This document shows positions 27,054 to 35,878 of a stretch of 64,000 nt of DNA, one piece after another. A model generated the notes under the pieces. The model had not been told where the DNA came from and ran no database searches. It saw only the letters and a program-made list of their open reading frames with translations. The translations under genes and the position numbers were made by a program. The stretch is from Microvirga pakistanensis (GTDB lineage Bacteria > Pseudomonadota > Alphaproteobacteria > Rhizobiales > Beijerinckiaceae): NCBI RefSeq assembly GCF_004458765.1, contig NZ_SPJX01000645.1:1-64000 (forward strand), in the 5' to 3' direction. Within the stretch, counting starts at the first letter, position 1; every line of letters starts with the position of its first letter.

Positions 27054-27911
27054 ATGATCCATCAGCCCAACACCCTGCTGACGCAGATTGAAGCGACCCG
27101 GGACCACCTGAGCCGGTCCGAGGCTCGGGTGGCCGATTATGTCCTAAGCTTTCCGGCCAGCGTGCTGGAATTGTCCATCGAGGCGCTAAGCAAGGAGGCT
27201 GGTGTCAGCGAACCCACAGTGGCGCGGTTCTGCAAGTCGATCGGCTTCTCAGGCTTGAAGCAGTTCAAGATCCAGCTCGCCCGCAGCCTGGGCGGAGGCG
27301 TGCCCTTTGTTCATCAGGATGTGTCCGCCGATGATACGGTGGGGGCGGCGGCCGCCAAGGTCATTGATCGGTCCGTGAATGCCCTCATTGGCCTGCGGGA
27401 TCGTCTCGACAGCAAGATCCTGAACTCCGCCGTGAAGACCTTGGCGCGCGCAAAACGGATTGAATTCTATGGTCAAGGCAACTCCGGGATCGTGGCGCTC
27501 GATGCGCAGCACAAGTTCTTCCGGCTCGGCATTCCGACAGTTGCCTATTCCGACCCTCATGTTCACGCCATGGCCGCATCGCTCCTGGGTCCCTCTGATG
27601 TGGTCGTAGCCATCTCCGCAGGTGGGCGGACGCTCGACCTGATCCGCTCGGTCGAGATCGCCCAGTCCGCCGGCGCGAAGATTATCGGGATTACGACCGG
27701 GGGCTCGCCGCTGAGTCAGCACTGCACCCTGACTCTAGCGACGGATGTTCAGGAGGATCCCAACATTTACTCGCCCATGACGTCGCGCCTGGTTCATCTG
27801 GCCATCATCGACATCCTGGCCGTTCTCGTGGCCCTCGAGCGTGGTCCCGAGCAGATCCGTTCCCTTGAGCGCGGCAAGAAAAGCGTGCGCGAGAAACGTT
27901 CTGTCACGTAA
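27054..27911 (+). CDS. hexR: HexR-type RpiR-family regulator
   Basis: A 285-residue RpiR-family protein: N-terminal HTH (VADYVLSFPASVLELSIEAL, KEAGVSEPTVARFCKSIGF) and a C-terminal SIS domain (KRIEFYGQGNSGIVALDAQH, VVAISAGGRTLDLI, AKIIGITTGGSPLSQ). HexR represses zwf, pgl and edd and responds to 2-keto-3-deoxy-6-phosphogluconate; here it stands directly before that gene set. The start at 27054 gives the family's usual N-terminus; a frame extension to 26964 is not supported. Confidence 0.9.
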   Translation: MIHQPNTLLTQIEATRDHLSRSEARVADYVLSFPASVLELSIEALSKEAGVSEPTVARFCKSIGFSGLKQFKIQLARSLGGGVPFVHQDVSADDTVGAAAAKVIDRSVNALIGLRDRLDSKILNSAVKTLARAKRIEFYGQGNSGIVALDAQHKFFRLGIPTVAYSDPHVHAMAASLLGPSDVVVAISAGGRTLDLIRSVEIAQSAGAKIIGITTGGSPLSQHCTLTLATDVQEDPNIYSPMTSRLVHLAIIDILAVLVALERGPEQIRSLERGKKSVREKRSVT

Positions 27912-27926
27912 GGTTTTTGGTTGAAA

Positions 27927-27944
27927 GCTACATCGATATGTAGC
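27927..27944. promoter_or_regulatory. Candidate HexR operator upstream of zwf
   Basis: GCTACATCGATATGTAGC has 7-bp inverted arms (GCTACAT / ATGTAGC) around CGAT. It lies in the 120-base gap between hexR and zwf, where HexR would be expected to bind. The TGTA...TACA-type half-sites are similar in form to known HexR sites, but the match to any consensus was not computed. Confidence 0.5.
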
Positions 27945-28034
27945 AAAGCTAGATGAGTGTTCGCCTTGGTGTGTTGCGATGCTGGAGGAGAGGGCACATC
28001 GTGATGATGCGCATTTTCTAGAGGTTCGGGTCTG

Positions 28035-29534
28035 ATGATACCAAAGCCATCGATGCTGCCCCTGCCGGAGCGAACTCCCGTTCCCATCTTCGATCTCGTG
28101 ATCATCGGAGCGAGCGGGGATCTTGCGATCAGGAAGCTATTCCCGGCGCTTGTACGGCGTATTGCCGAGGGTGTCATTCCTCCAGAGAGCAGGATCATCG
28201 GTGTCGTGCGCTCAGGGGAAAGTGAAGAGGACCTCAGGTACAGCGTCGGATCGCGTCTCAGGGAGCAGGGACTCGCAGAGGACGAGGTCGCTCAATTCCT
28301 GCAGCACCTCTCCTTCGTGCAGGCCGACATTGCGGATCCGTCGACACTGTCGACCTTGTCTGCTCGTCTTGATGATCCCGAGCGCGTCCGCGCCTTCTAT
28401 CTCGCGACACCTCCAAATCTTTTCATTCCGGCGAGCCGCGCTCTCAAGCAGGCGGGGCTGCTTGATGGTGATAGTCGCCTAATTCTCGAGAAACCGCTCG
28501 GCCACGACCTCGCTTCGGCAAAAGCCATCAATGATGCCGTGGCCGAAGTACTGCCGGAAAGCCGCACTTACCGCATCGATCATTATCTGGGCAAAGAAAC
28601 CGTTCAGAACCTGCTGGTGCTGCGTTTCGCCAACAGTCTGTTCGAGCGCTCATGGTCCCAGCGGGATATCGACCATGTGCAGATCACTGCGGCAGAGACG
28701 GTCGGCCTTGAACAGCGGGCGGGCTACTATGATCATGTTGGTGCGCTGCGTGACATGGTACAGAATCATGTGCTCCAACTCCTGTGCTTGTTTGCGATGG
28801 AGCCGCCGAACACCCTCGATGCAGATGCCGTGCGCGACGAAAAGGTGCGCGTCCTGCGCGCCCTGCGCCCCATTGTGGGGCCGGAGGTCCTTCGACGGAC
28901 GGTGCGCGGGCAGTACGTCGCCGGCTCCGTCGAGGGACGATCCGTACCGGGATATACCGATGAGCTGGGACGCGACAGCGGCACTGAGACGTTCACGGCC
29001 TTGCGGTGCGAACTTGATACCTGGCGGTGGGGAGGAGTTCCGATCTACCTTCGTTCCGGCAAACGGATGGGTGCACGGTTCTCAGAGATCGTGGTGACGT
29101 TCAAAGCGGTCCCCCATTCGATCTTCAAGGCCAACGATCTACGCACTCACCCTGAGCCGAACCGGCTCGTCATTCGCGTGCAGCCGAATGATGGTGTCCA
29201 GCTTCAGTTCATGATGAAAGTTCCTGGCAGCGGACGACTCAAGCTCGTGCCGCGCACCCTCGATCTGCGGTACGAGACGGCTTTTGGGGAGCGGACCCCT
29301 GATGCTTATGAGCGCCTGCTGACCGATGTCATTAGGGGCGATCAAACCCTTTTCATGCGCCGTGACGAGGTCGAGGCAGCCTGGAGCTTCGTCGATCCGA
29401 TCATCGAAGGATGGAAAGAATACTATCCCGTTCCTCATCGCTATGTCGCCGGAACATCGGGTCCCTCGCAGGCCGTTGGCCTCATCGAACGTGATGGCCG
29501 CAGCTGGGTGGAGCCGGAGCTGCACTTTGGGTAA
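28035..29534 (+). CDS. zwf: Glucose-6-phosphate 1-dehydrogenase
   Basis: A 499-residue enzyme that oxidises glucose-6-phosphate to 6-phosphogluconolactone with NADP+ or NAD+. The cofactor motif IIGASGDLAIRKLFPAL and the active-site motif RIDHYLGKETVQN (with base His) are intact, as is EKPLGHDLASAKAIN. AGAGG lies upstream of the ATG. First gene of the zwf-pgl-edd set, and the expected consumer of glucose-6-phosphate released by the FrlB-like enzyme. Confidence 0.96.
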   Translation: MIPKPSMLPLPERTPVPIFDLVIIGASGDLAIRKLFPALVRRIAEGVIPPESRIIGVVRSGESEEDLRYSVGSRLREQGLAEDEVAQFLQHLSFVQADIADPSTLSTLSARLDDPERVRAFYLATPPNLFIPASRALKQAGLLDGDSRLILEKPLGHDLASAKAINDAVAEVLPESRTYRIDHYLGKETVQNLLVLRFANSLFERSWSQRDIDHVQITAAETVGLEQRAGYYDHVGALRDMVQNHVLQLLCLFAMEPPNTLDADAVRDEKVRVLRALRPIVGPEVLRRTVRGQYVAGSVEGRSVPGYTDELGRDSGTETFTALRCELDTWRWGGVPIYLRSGKRMGARFSEIVVTFKAVPHSIFKANDLRTHPEPNRLVIRVQPNDGVQLQFMMKVPGSGRLKLVPRTLDLRYETAFGERTPDAYERLLTDVIRGDQTLFMRRDEVEAAWSFVDPIIEGWKEYYPVPHRYVAGTSGPSQAVGLIERDGRSWVEPELHFG

Positions 29535-30216
29535 CAGCTTTCTTGATCTCGTCCGTAAACCATCTCTGGCCTCCTTGTCCGATGCTCTTGCGGGCGACGT
29601 GGCAGCGATGCTCAGGCAGGCTGTGGAGGAGCGAGGGCGTGCGACCCTCGCGGTCCCGGGAGGCACGACACCGCGTGCTTTTCTGGCGTCCTTAAGCCAT
29701 CACGATCTGCCTTGGGACCGGATCGCGGTGTTGCCGACCGATGAGCGTGACGTTGCCGCCGATGACCTGCGGTCGAACGAGCGCATGATCCTCGAGAACC
29801 TCCCGGGCGCCACCAAATCTTTAATCCCCCTGCGGAGGAACGACATGGCGCTCGAAGCGGCAGCCGTCGAACTGTCGCGACACATCAAGCCTTTCTGCCC
29901 ACTTGATGTCGTCGTGATCGGCATGGGAAGCGATGCCCACGTCGCGTCTCTGTTTCCCGGGGATGACAGGCTAGCCGGAGGATCGGCTGAAAGAGGGCAG
30001 GCGGTCCTTGCCGCTCGACCAACTCAGCTGGAGCCCAGGCTTTCCCTCGGGCCCACAGCATTGATGGAGGCGCGATGGAAGGCTCTCCTCATTGCGGGTG
30101 AGGAGAAGGAGGCGGTGCTATCGCGTGCGTTGCAAACGTTGGACCCCGTCAGCCAACCGGTTACGCTTCTCTTCCTGGAGGGAACAGTGCCGAGAATCTA
30201 TTGGGCACCGGGATAA
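29527..30216 (+). CDS. pgl: 6-phosphogluconolactonase
   Basis: A protein of about 229 residues with the family motifs VPGGTTPRAFLASL, TDERDVAADDLRSNERMI and GMGSDAHVASLFPGDD. It hydrolyses 6-phosphogluconolactone to 6-phosphogluconate. No ATG lies at the expected place. A TTG at 29527, seven bases after GGAG and overlapping the zwf stop, gives a normal length; the alternative ATG at 29494 would add 11 residues. The overlap indicates coupling with zwf. Confidence 0.9.
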   Translation: MGNSFLDLVRKPSLASLSDALAGDVAAMLRQAVEERGRATLAVPGGTTPRAFLASLSHHDLPWDRIAVLPTDERDVAADDLRSNERMILENLPGATKSLIPLRRNDMALEAAAVELSRHIKPFCPLDVVVIGMGSDAHVASLFPGDDRLAGGSAERGQAVLAARPTQLEPRLSLGPTALMEARWKALLIAGEEKEAVLSRALQTLDPVSQPVTLLFLEGTVPRIYWAPG

Positions 30217-30295
30217 CCGTAATCAAATCACATCCTCCCCGGGTTATTCTGCATGGCTCATCGGGCTTGAGTCGCTGATCTTCATAGGTAGCAGC

Positions 30296-32128
30296 ATGTC
30301 ATTTGTGCAAACATCAAAGGCGCTCCAAGACGTGGCAGCTCGGATCCGCGAGCGATCGGCCGATCTCAGGGCCGAGTATCTTCATCACATCGAAGAGGTG
30401 CGTCGCACCGCTCCGCCGAGGCGCAAGCTCTCTTGTGGCAACATCGCCCATGTCGCGGCAGCCTGCCCGGCTGGGGACAAGATAGCGATAGCCCAGGGAA
30501 TGGCTCCCAACCTGGGAATCGTGACCGCCTACAACGACATGCTCTCCGCGCATCAGCCCTTCAAGACCTATCCCGATCTCATCAAGGATGCGGCGCGTGC
30601 GCTAGGGGCGACGGCTCAGGTAGCAGGCGGAGTGCCGGCCATGTGCGACGGCGTGACACAAGGCCAGCCCGGTATGGAGCTGTCCCTGTTCTCTCGCGAC
30701 GTGATCGCGATGGCTACCGCGATTTCGCTGTCCCACAATGTCTTCGACGGGTCGCTCATGCTGGGCGTCTGCGACAAGATCGTTCCTGGACTCGTGATCG
30801 GGGCACTCTCGTTCGGACATCTACCAACAGTGTTCGTGCCTGCAGGACCCATGCCCACCGGGGCGTCGAACGACGAGAAGACTAGGGTCCGTCAGGCCTA
30901 TGCCGCCGGCGAAGTTGGCCGTGAGGCGCTACTCGCTTCTGAAATGAAGAGCTACCATTCGCCTGGAACCTGCACCTTCTACGGCACGGCCAACTCCAAT
31001 CAAATGATCATGGAGATCATGGGCCTCCATGTGCCGGGCGCCGCGTTCGTTCAGCCTGGAACGCCGCTGCGCGATGCGCTGACGCGCGCGGCTGTGCGGT
31101 ATGTGATCAATGCGGTCAATGCGCCATCAGAAGCAAGGGGCATCGGCGAGATTCTCGACGAGAGATCCTTCGTGAATGCCATCGTGGGCCTGCATGCGAC
31201 GGGGGGCTCCACAAACCATCTCCTTCATCTTGTCGCCATGGCGCGTGCCGCCGGCATCGTCATCACCTGGGAAGACTTTTCCGATCTGTCTGCCGTCGTG
31301 CCGCTACTAGCCCGGATATATCCCAATGGCCCGGCCGACGTGAACCAGTTCCACGTGGCCGGCGGTATCGCTTTCGTGGTGCGTGAACTGCTTCGTGGTG
31401 GGCTTCTGTTCCGCGATGTGACGACCATCTCCGGCGATGACCTGACCGCTTACACGAGAGAGCCTTTCTTAATGGATGGAGAGCTTGCTTATCGCGATCT
31501 GCCCAACGAGGTGCTCGCTCCCTCGATCATTCGCTCCATCGACGATCCCTTCCAGCCGACAGGCGGATTGGCGGTGCTGGACGGAAATCTTGGCCGAGCC
31601 GTCGTGAAGACGTCCGCCCTGCGCCAGGACAATCTGTCCCTGAGGGCGCCTGCTCGCGTATTCGACGACCAGGATGACTTCCTCGCAGCCTTCAAGGCAG
31701 GTGAGTTTCAGCAGGATGTAGTCGTCGTCGTGCGCGGGCAGGGACCGAAGGCTAATGGCATGCCTGAGCTGCACGGCATGATGCCCGCATTCGGCGCCCT
31801 GGAGAGCAGGGGGCTGCGTGTGGCGCTCGTCACCGATGGGCGTCTCTCCGGCGCTTCCGGCAAGATCCTCAGCGCCCTGCATGTCACGCCTGAAGCCGCC
31901 GATGGCGGGGCAATCGGCCTCATTCAGGACGGTGATCTTGTAACCATCGACACGGCCCAGGGCTCCCTCGACGTGGCTGTTGATCCGGCCGTGCTGGCAA
32001 CCCGCGCGCCGGCCCGGGCCAATGCCGCTGCGCCACTGACCCTCGGTCGAGACCTGTTCTCGATCTTCCGTGCCTCGGTCGGCCGGGCCGATCAAGGAGC
32101 GGCCTCGCTCTGGGCCGAAACCACCTGA
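30296..32128 (+). CDS. edd: Phosphogluconate dehydratase
   Basis: A 610-residue enzyme of the IlvD/Edd family, of the usual Edd length. It converts 6-phosphogluconate to 2-keto-3-deoxy-6-phosphogluconate using an iron-sulfur cluster. Cluster and active-site motifs AMCDGVTQGQPGMELSLFSRD-like (30640-30700) and SPGTCTFYGTANSNQMIMEI are present, as is LVTDGRLSGASGKI. Start 30296 is 79 bases after pgl. The partner aldolase gene eda is not in the window. Confidence 0.95.
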   Translation: MSFVQTSKALQDVAARIRERSADLRAEYLHHIEEVRRTAPPRRKLSCGNIAHVAAACPAGDKIAIAQGMAPNLGIVTAYNDMLSAHQPFKTYPDLIKDAARALGATAQVAGGVPAMCDGVTQGQPGMELSLFSRDVIAMATAISLSHNVFDGSLMLGVCDKIVPGLVIGALSFGHLPTVFVPAGPMPTGASNDEKTRVRQAYAAGEVGREALLASEMKSYHSPGTCTFYGTANSNQMIMEIMGLHVPGAAFVQPGTPLRDALTRAAVRYVINAVNAPSEARGIGEILDERSFVNAIVGLHATGGSTNHLLHLVAMARAAGIVITWEDFSDLSAVVPLLARIYPNGPADVNQFHVAGGIAFVVRELLRGGLLFRDVTTISGDDLTAYTREPFLMDGELAYRDLPNEVLAPSIIRSIDDPFQPTGGLAVLDGNLGRAVVKTSALRQDNLSLRAPARVFDDQDDFLAAFKAGEFQQDVVVVVRGQGPKANGMPELHGMMPAFGALESRGLRVALVTDGRLSGASGKILSALHVTPEAADGGAIGLIQDGDLVTIDTAQGSLDVAVDPAVLATRAPARANAAAPLTLGRDLFSIFRASVGRADQGAASLWAETT

Positions 32129-32165
32129 CGGCATCTCCATCAAGGAGCCTCTAACGATCATAAGA

Positions 32166-32197
32166 AAACTCCCCGGCTTCACGCCGGGGAGTTTTTC
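32166..32197. terminator. Bidirectional intrinsic terminator after edd
   Basis: A 10-bp perfect stem ACTCCCCGGC / GCCGGGGAGT with a 5-base loop, T-tract on the right and A-tract on the left, so it can end transcription from both strands. It sits between convergent edd and the MalE-type binding protein gene. Confidence 0.92.
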
Positions 32198-32242
32198 TCT
32201 GCGGTTCGAAGGAGTGACGCGGGCAAGCCGCAGCCCCTGAGC

Positions 32243-33526
32243 TTACTTCGCCTTGTCCATGAGTTCCTGCAGGCCCCTCGCGGCCGCGGCAATCGCCTGC
32301 TCCGGACTGGCTTGGCCCGCGCTGGCGAGCGACACCTGCGTGCCCAGCACGTCCTCGTACTGCGCGGAGTAGAGGAAGATTGGAAAGCTAATGCCCGTGT
32401 TGATCAAGGCCTGGACATCCTTGTAGTGCGGGTATTTCGCAAGCACGTCCTTGTTCAGGAAGATTTCCTTGCGGGTCGGAGCATGGCCCATCATGGTAAG
32501 CCTGAGCTCGGTCTCGGGGCTCTGGATCCAGGAAATAAACGTCCAGGCGGCTTCCTGCTCCTCAGGCGTCGTGGCCTTCGGGATCGACCAGCCCCAAGCG
32601 CCTGTGAGGCCGACGCCGCCGGGCATCTTCGTGAGCTTCATCTTGCCCTTCACGGCCGGGCAGCGCTCGTCCAGCTGCGGCTGGAAATACCAGAAGGTCA
32701 CCATGCTGAAGGTCTTACCTTCGCACATGAGGCGCATAGTGTCGTCGAGATTGGCAGTCAGAGCGCCCTGCTGCGCCGCGTTCTGCACCATGTCGGCATA
32801 GAGCTTCAAGGCCTTGCGGGCCTCGGGGCTGTCGAGCACGACCTTGCCGTTGTCGTCGAGGTACCGGCCGCCGGTAGCGAAGAGATAGCTTGAGAATTCC
32901 ATGCTGTTTGGATCGCCGCGCTGAGCCTGCATGGCGGCTCCCTCCATGCCGGCATTCTTCTTCATCCACTTGGCGAGCTCAACGTACTCTTCGAGGTTCG
33001 CCGGGAAGGTCAGATCCTTGCCGGTGCTGGACTTGTACTTGGTCTTGATATCGGGGTTGTCGAGAATGTCGGTCCGGTACACGAAACCCATCGTGTAGCT
33101 GTATTGGGGAATGACGCGAACCTTCTCTCGTTGATCTCCGAAAGCCTGCATCATCGAGGGCTCGAAAGTGGAGAGATCAAACTTGGTCTTGGCCGCGAAG
33201 GGCTTGAGATCGATCGTCCAGTCGGCCTTGGAAAACTCGCCAGCCCAGAGGTAATCCACGGCAAGGACGTTGTAGTAGCTCTGTGGGGACGTGAGCTGTG
33301 TCACGAGCTTGTCGTGCATCTCGGGGTAGGAGATCTTCTCCAGCTCGACTGTGATCCCCGTCTGCATTTTGAAGTCAGGAAGAACGGATTCGATGAACCC
33401 AGCCTCGGCGACATCCTCGATCAGGAGGCGCAGGGTAGGCTTCTCCTCAGCAAGAGCGGGAGTCATCGCGGACGCGAGCGCCGCGAGTGCAACTCCTCCT
33501 GCGAGCAAAGTTGTCTTCAATGTCAT
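32243..33526 (-). CDS. MalE-type sugar ABC transporter periplasmic binding protein
   Basis: A 427-residue family 1 binding protein with a signal peptide (TTLLAGGVALAALASAMTPA, cleavage near LAEE). Family features are YSYTMGFVYRTDIL, FVSWIQSPE-like FISWIQSPETELRLTMMGHA, and ALYxD-type VLAVDYLWAGEFSK. It belongs to the CUT1 group and would serve the permease pair at 37058-38850. Its operator O6 carries the same 14-mer as that at O8, before the permeases. Similar in class to FrlO, the binding protein of the Bacillus frl operon. Confidence 0.9.
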   Translation of the reverse strand: MTLKTTLLAGGVALAALASAMTPALAEEKPTLRLLIEDVAEAGFIESVLPDFKMQTGITVELEKISYPEMHDKLVTQLTSPQSYYNVLAVDYLWAGEFSKADWTIDLKPFAAKTKFDLSTFEPSMMQAFGDQREKVRVIPQYSYTMGFVYRTDILDNPDIKTKYKSSTGKDLTFPANLEEYVELAKWMKKNAGMEGAAMQAQRGDPNSMEFSSYLFATGGRYLDDNGKVVLDSPEARKALKLYADMVQNAAQQGALTANLDDTMRLMCEGKTFSMVTFWYFQPQLDERCPAVKGKMKLTKMPGGVGLTGAWGWSIPKATTPEEQEAAWTFISWIQSPETELRLTMMGHAPTRKEIFLNKDVLAKYPHYKDVQALINTGISFPIFLYSAQYEDVLGTQVSLASAGQASPEQAIAAAARGLQELMDKAK

Positions 33527-33752
33527 GAGATTGTCCTCTGGGTTTTTGAAGCTGTCATTCGCTTCTGTGGTATCTGCCTGGCTCTGCGGAGCCGTGCGGA
33601 TTCATTGGGCTGCCGGTGCAGCCGGCGATATAGGAACGAAGCAGGAAATCGGACCACGGGCGCGACGCGGGAGCAGGCCCGCCGGACAGGCGAGACGGAA
33701 CGTCAGCACGGGCGAGTCGCGTTCCAAACACCATCAAGACCCTGAAATAAGC

Positions 33753-33766
33753 ATCAGACGTCAGAT
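33753..33766. promoter_or_regulatory. Candidate GntR operator O6, upstream of the MalE-type gene
   Basis: ATCAGACGTCAGAT; its reverse complement is identical to the 14 bases at 38913-38926 (O8). It contains ATCAGACGT, an exact match to the core. Confidence 0.6.
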
Positions 33767-33961
33767 AACATAGGGTTCCCTAGAGTTATCAAACTGTCAA
33801 GCACGAGAGTGGGGCAAAACGCTCAAATGATGTGCTGGCGCAGCAGGATGTCAGTATTCAACGGAGAATAAGATCCAGATTTGGTGGCTTCTTGTCGACA
33901 TACGATCGGGCGAGGCGCCATCTTGGTTGACGTCTCGGCAAGATCTATGAAACAATCGAGA

Positions 33962-33973
33962 AGTCAGACGTCT
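33962..33973. promoter_or_regulatory. Candidate GntR operator O7, upstream of frlC-like copy 2
   Basis: AGTCAGACGTCT contains GTCAGACGT, an exact match to the core, and the palindrome AGACGTCT. It lies about 100 bases before the gene at 34073. Confidence 0.55.
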
Positions 33974-34072
33974 ATCCGTTAGCCTGCTGAAATGTCATGA
34001 AGGCATTTACGGCGTGGCCTCCGTCCTGGCCTTTTAATCTGCCGCTTCACGTCCTGCCATCTGAGTAAGAAC

Positions 34073-34918
34073 ATGAGCTCCCTGAACGCCTCCAAGATCT
34101 GTGCAAGCAATTTCAGCTATTTCCGCTTCCCGCTCACGCGCTTCCTCGACGACGTGGTTTCGCTCGACGTGAACGTGGTCGAACTTTGGGGAGCGGCTCC
34201 TCACCTCTATGTCGATGACGCAACATCCGCGGATCTAAGAGCAATCAAGAACGAGATCGCGCAGCGAGGGTTGAAGCTCGCGTGCTTCACACCCGAGCAG
34301 TGCATCTACCCTATCAATATCGCCGCCATCGAAAACGTCATCCGTGAACGCAGCGTCGACTATTTTTACAAGTGTCTCGACGTCACGGCAGAGCTCGATG
34401 CGCCTTACCTCTTCTTGACGTCAGGGTGGGGTTATGCGGATGAGGATCCTGCTGAGAGCTGGAAGCGCTCTGTCGATTCGATTGCCAGAATCGCCCGCCA
34501 TGCGGAAGAGCGGGGCGTCGTGATGGTGCTGGAGGCGCTCCAGCCCTGCGAGTCGAATATCGTCATCGACTCCGATGGGGTGAAACGCATGATCGACACG
34601 ATCAACTCCCCCAGCCTGAAAGCCGCCCTGGACACCGTCGGCATGGCGGTGGCCGGTGAGACGCCGAAGGACTATACAGCGAAGTTCGGACGTGACTTAC
34701 TGCACGCGCATTTCATCGACGGCGAGCCAGCTGGCCATTCGGCGTGGGGCGAAGGTAACCTGCCCTTGAAGCAGTATCTGCAGGAACTCATTGAGGGTGA
34801 TTATCAGGGTTATTTGTCGTTCGAGTTCCTTGGTCCACGCTATTGGCTCGATCCCATTGCCCCCGTGCGCAAGAGCGTGGATGCCATTCGCTCCGCTCTC
34901 AAGGAACTCGGCCGCTGA
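34073..34918 (+). CDS. FrlC-like sugar isomerase/epimerase (copy 2)
   Basis: A 281-residue paralogue of the protein encoded at 22910-23752; by eye roughly half the residues are identical, including CFTPEQCIYPINIA, SGWGYADEDPA-like and PRYWLDPIAP. The metal-ligand positions are kept: Glu in VLEALQPCESN, Asp in ALDTVGMAVAGET, His in HAHFIDGE and Glu in LSFEF. Two copies suggest different epimeric substrates or steps. It stands alone between two minus-strand units. Confidence 0.87.
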   Translation: MSSLNASKICASNFSYFRFPLTRFLDDVVSLDVNVVELWGAAPHLYVDDATSADLRAIKNEIAQRGLKLACFTPEQCIYPINIAAIENVIRERSVDYFYKCLDVTAELDAPYLFLTSGWGYADEDPAESWKRSVDSIARIARHAEERGVVMVLEALQPCESNIVIDSDGVKRMIDTINSPSLKAALDTVGMAVAGETPKDYTAKFGRDLLHAHFIDGEPAGHSAWGEGNLPLKQYLQELIEGDYQGYLSFEFLGPRYWLDPIAPVRKSVDAIRSALKELGR

Positions 34919-34941
34919 GCAGGGGGTACTGCGATTGACGA

Positions 34942-35823
34942 TCAGCCGCTTCTCCGTGCCAGCAGAGGAGCGGCAAATCCGCTGGCGATGATGAGCGCCG
35001 ATCCCACCAGCACCCCGAGATCGGGTCTGCCTGCAAACAGCAGCGTGTCGAAGCAGATGGCAATCGGCATCTGAATGTAATTCGCCGGAGCGACGAAAAC
35101 GATCGGCGCCATACGAAAGGCGCGCACCAGCATGAAGTGGCCAACGCCAAGGCTCAGGCCTCCAGCGACCACGACCAGCAGCGCGGTTATACTGAACTCG
35201 GCCAGAGCAGGAATTCCGCTTTTCAAGCTGGCAACGATCACGATCAGCAGAATGCTGGCCACTAGAGCCGAATCACTCTCGTTTTGAGGCATGCGCCGTA
35301 GCACCACCACCGATGCCGAATACATAAGGGCAGACAGGACGACGGCCGCGTGCCCTATATCCAATGCCTTGAAGCCGGGACGGAGGACCAGCAGAACTCC
35401 CAGAAAGCCGAAAACCACCATGGCCCAGCCCGACAGCCGGACCTTCTCCTTCAGGAAGAGAGCGCCGAGCAGCGTGATCAGCATGGGAGACAGGAAGACC
35501 AGCGAATACACCTCCGACAACGGCAGCCGGGCATAGGCGTCGTAAAGCAGGAGGAGCTCGCCTGCCATGAGGGCGGCACGGATGAAGGAGGCCACCGGAT
35601 AGCGCGGCAGGATCGTCCTGAGACCACCGGTGGTGATCGCAAGCCAGATGATCGGCAGCATGGCCACCAATGCCATGAGCAAGGAGACGCCCGGCACCGG
35701 TACGGTCTGCGAGGCGAGCTTCACGGCGATGTCCGAGAGCGAGAAGAAAACGAAGGCCCCAAGCCCTGTTAGGGCGCCTCGCTGCACTGTGCCTCCCGAA
35801 GCGGCTTCTTGGATGATGCTCAC
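34942..35823 (-). CDS. EamA-family membrane transporter
   Basis: A 293-residue protein with about ten transmembrane helices, beginning MSIIQEAASGGTVQRGALTG before the first span (FVFFSLSDIAVKLASQTVPV). Two EamA repeats are visible; the second starts near DIGHAAVVLSALMYSASVVV. It lies downstream of the UgpC-like ATPase gene on the same strand (55 bases), so may be cotranscribed with the importer. An exporter of a metabolite, perhaps an amino acid released by deglycation, is possible. Confidence 0.85.
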   Translation of the reverse strand: MSIIQEAASGGTVQRGALTGLGAFVFFSLSDIAVKLASQTVPVPGVSLLMALVAMLPIIWLAITTGGLRTILPRYPVASFIRAALMAGELLLLYDAYARLPLSEVYSLVFLSPMLITLLGALFLKEKVRLSGWAMVVFGFLGVLLVLRPGFKALDIGHAAVVLSALMYSASVVVLRRMPQNESDSALVASILLIVIVASLKSGIPALAEFSITALLVVVAGGLSLGVGHFMLVRAFRMAPIVFVAPANYIQMPIAICFDTLLFAGRPDLGVLVGSALIIASGFAAPLLARRSG

Positions 35824-35878
35824 GATTCTGGGTCCTGTCAGGGAAGGCAGCCCCTCCCTGACGGGACTGCAGGGGGCT

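Larger units (their letters stand above)
33527..34072. other. Intergenic region between divergent genes, with two operators
   Basis: About 545 bases between the binding protein gene (minus) and the second frlC-like gene (plus). It contains operators O6 and O7 and an AT-richer stretch. No gene is supported. Confidence 0.6.
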
